Assembly: GCA_023432845.1 (NCBI GenBank)
Contig: JAEZEY010000465.1
Location: forward strand, 1-21,836
DNA: 21,836 nt
Direction of reading: 5' to 3'
Source: Pseudomonadota bacterium
GTDB lineage: Bacteria; Pseudomonadota; Alphaproteobacteria; Rhizobiales; Xanthobacteraceae
The notes under the pieces are model-generated. The model saw only the letters and a program-made list of their open reading frames with translations, did no database searches and was not told the DNA's origin. Made by a program: the position numbers and the translations under genes. Positions 21,104 through 21,836 of the stretch are shown one piece after another. How positions within the stretch are numbered: position 1 is the stretch's first letter; each line of letters opens with the position of its first letter.

Positions 21104-21836
21104 ATGCGGGAAATGAAGCTCCAGGACCTCAAGTCCAAGACCCCCGCCGAACTTCTGGCCTTCGCCGAAGAGCACCAGGTCGAGAACGCCTCCACCCTGC
21201 GCAAGCAGGAGCTGATGTTCGCGATCCTGAAGCAGCTCGCGACGCAGGAAATCGAGATTATCGGCGAAGGCGTGGTCGAGGTTCTCTCCGACGGTTTCGG
21301 CTTCTTGCGATCGCCGGAATCGAATTACCTGTCCGGCCCCGACGATATCTACGTTTCGCCGTCCCAGATCCGCCGCTTCGGCCTGCGCACCGGCGACACC
21401 GTCGAGGGCCAGATCCGCTCGCCCAAGGAAGGTGAACGCTACTTCGCGCTGCTCAAGGTCAACACGATCAATTTCGAGGACCCCGAGAAGGCGCGCCACA
21501 AGATCAACTTCGACACCCTGACGCCGCTCTATCCCGACGAGCGGCTGAAGATGGAACACGACGATCCGACCAAGAAGGATCTGTCGGCGCGCGTCATCGA
21601 CATCGTCGCCCCGATCGGCAAGGGCCAGCGCGCCCTCGTCGTGGCGCCGCCGCGCACCGGCAAGACCGTGCTCTTGCAGAACATCGCCCATTCGATCACC
21701 GCCAATCACCCCGAATGCTATCTGATCGTGCTTCTGATCGATGAGCGTCCGGAGGAAGTGACCGACATGCAGCGCTCGGTGAAGGGCGAGGTGGTCTCCT
21801 CCACCTTCGACGAGCCGGCCGTGCGCCACGTCCAGG
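21104..21836 (+). CDS. rho: Transcription termination factor Rho, 5' part
   Basis: 244 codons are visible and the frame runs off the window end. Rho is a hexameric RNA helicase that terminates transcripts at rut sites. Seen: MREMKLQDLKSKTPAELLAF start, the RNA-binding cold-shock-like domain with DGFGFLR (63-69) and DIYVSPSQIRRFGLRTGD, KINFDTLTPLYPDER, Walker A PPRTGKT (182-188) and LIDERPEEVTDMQRSVKGEV (211-230). ATG 21104 fits the known alphaproteobacterial N-terminus; ATG 21113 is an alternative. Only a distant AAGGA (21088-21092) precedes it, 11 bp away. Confidence 0.97.
   Translation, partial: MREMKLQDLKSKTPAELLAFAEEHQVENASTLRKQELMFAILKQLATQEIEIIGEGVVEVLSDGFGFLRSPESNYLSGPDDIYVSPSQIRRFGLRTGDTVEGQIRSPKEGERYFALLKVNTINFEDPEKARHKINFDTLTPLYPDERLKMEHDDPTKKDLSARVIDIVAPIGKGQRALVVAPPRTGKTVLLQNIAHSITANHPECYLIVLLIDERPEEVTDMQRSVKGEVVSSTFDEPAVRHVQ

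Noticed and set aside
21095..21829. Open frame on the minus strand at the right end
   Set aside because: Antisense to rho, whose plus-strand frame runs to the window edge with Walker A and RNA-binding motifs.

Overview
The window is a GC-rich, gene-dense chromosomal segment from an alphaproteobacterium, most likely Hyphomicrobiales (Rhizobiales) near the Bradyrhizobium/Rhodopseudomonas/Pseudolabrys group. This is inferred from gene order (hisB-DUF2628-hisH-hisA-hisF-hisE-coaA; hslV-GNAT-hslU; the Tim44-MltA-Smr and FxsA-SecB clusters; dnaQ-coaE-maf-ppsR // hemE-hemJ-rho), from protein style (OlsB-like acyltransferase, the small 'FPASD' protein), and from intergenic palindromes that start with GTCATTCCGG. 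No rRNA, tRNA, CRISPR array, insertion sequence or prophage gene was seen.

Layout. 1-1293: 3' end of a hybrid sensor kinase. 1453-2391: OlsB-like N-acyltransferase, convergent with the histidine/CoA operon. 2396-7158 (minus): hisB, a DUF2628 membrane protein, hisH, hisA, hisF, hisE and coaA, tightly packed (two ATGA overlaps and one TAATG overlap) and interrupted twice by mosaic palindromic repeats. 7243-8046 (minus): two tandem Rnk/GreA-C-like paralogues. 8362-10746 (plus): hslV, an aminoglycoside-acetyltransferase-like GNAT gene and hslU, overlapping head to tail. 10900-11637 (plus): a HigA-type HTH fused to a dCTP-deaminase/dUTPase-fold domain that seems to have lost its catalytic residues. 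11645-12083: a good promoter and an unrecognised small ORF. 11931-14819 (minus): Tim44-like, MltA, Smr and a lysine-rich FPASD protein. 15041-16116 (plus): fxsA and secB. 16121-18938 (minus): ppsR, maf, coaE, dnaQ. 18939-19300: gene-free region. 19301-21836 (plus): hemE, hemJ and rho (truncated by the window end).

The most important element is the 362-bp gap between ppsR and hemE. This is the position of the chromosomal replication origin in Caulobacter and Rickettsia. It carries DnaA-box-like 9-mers, five GANTC (CcrM) sites within 127 bp, a CtrA-like TTAA-N7-TTAG box with a GANTC inside its spacer, and an AT-rich stretch whose bottom strand reads 3'-GAT-GAT-GAT-5' (a DnaA-trio pattern). I call it oriC. 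The nearest flanking genes on both sides are transcribed away from it, as expected of a bidirectional origin.

The least understood parts are the HTH/Dcd-like fusion with its two upstream palindromes, the orphan promoter plus small ORF behind it, and the histone-H1-like FPASD protein. Starts were moved from the longest open frame for hisA, hisB, hslV, the GNAT gene, mltA, the FPASD gene and ppsR, for reasons given in each entry.
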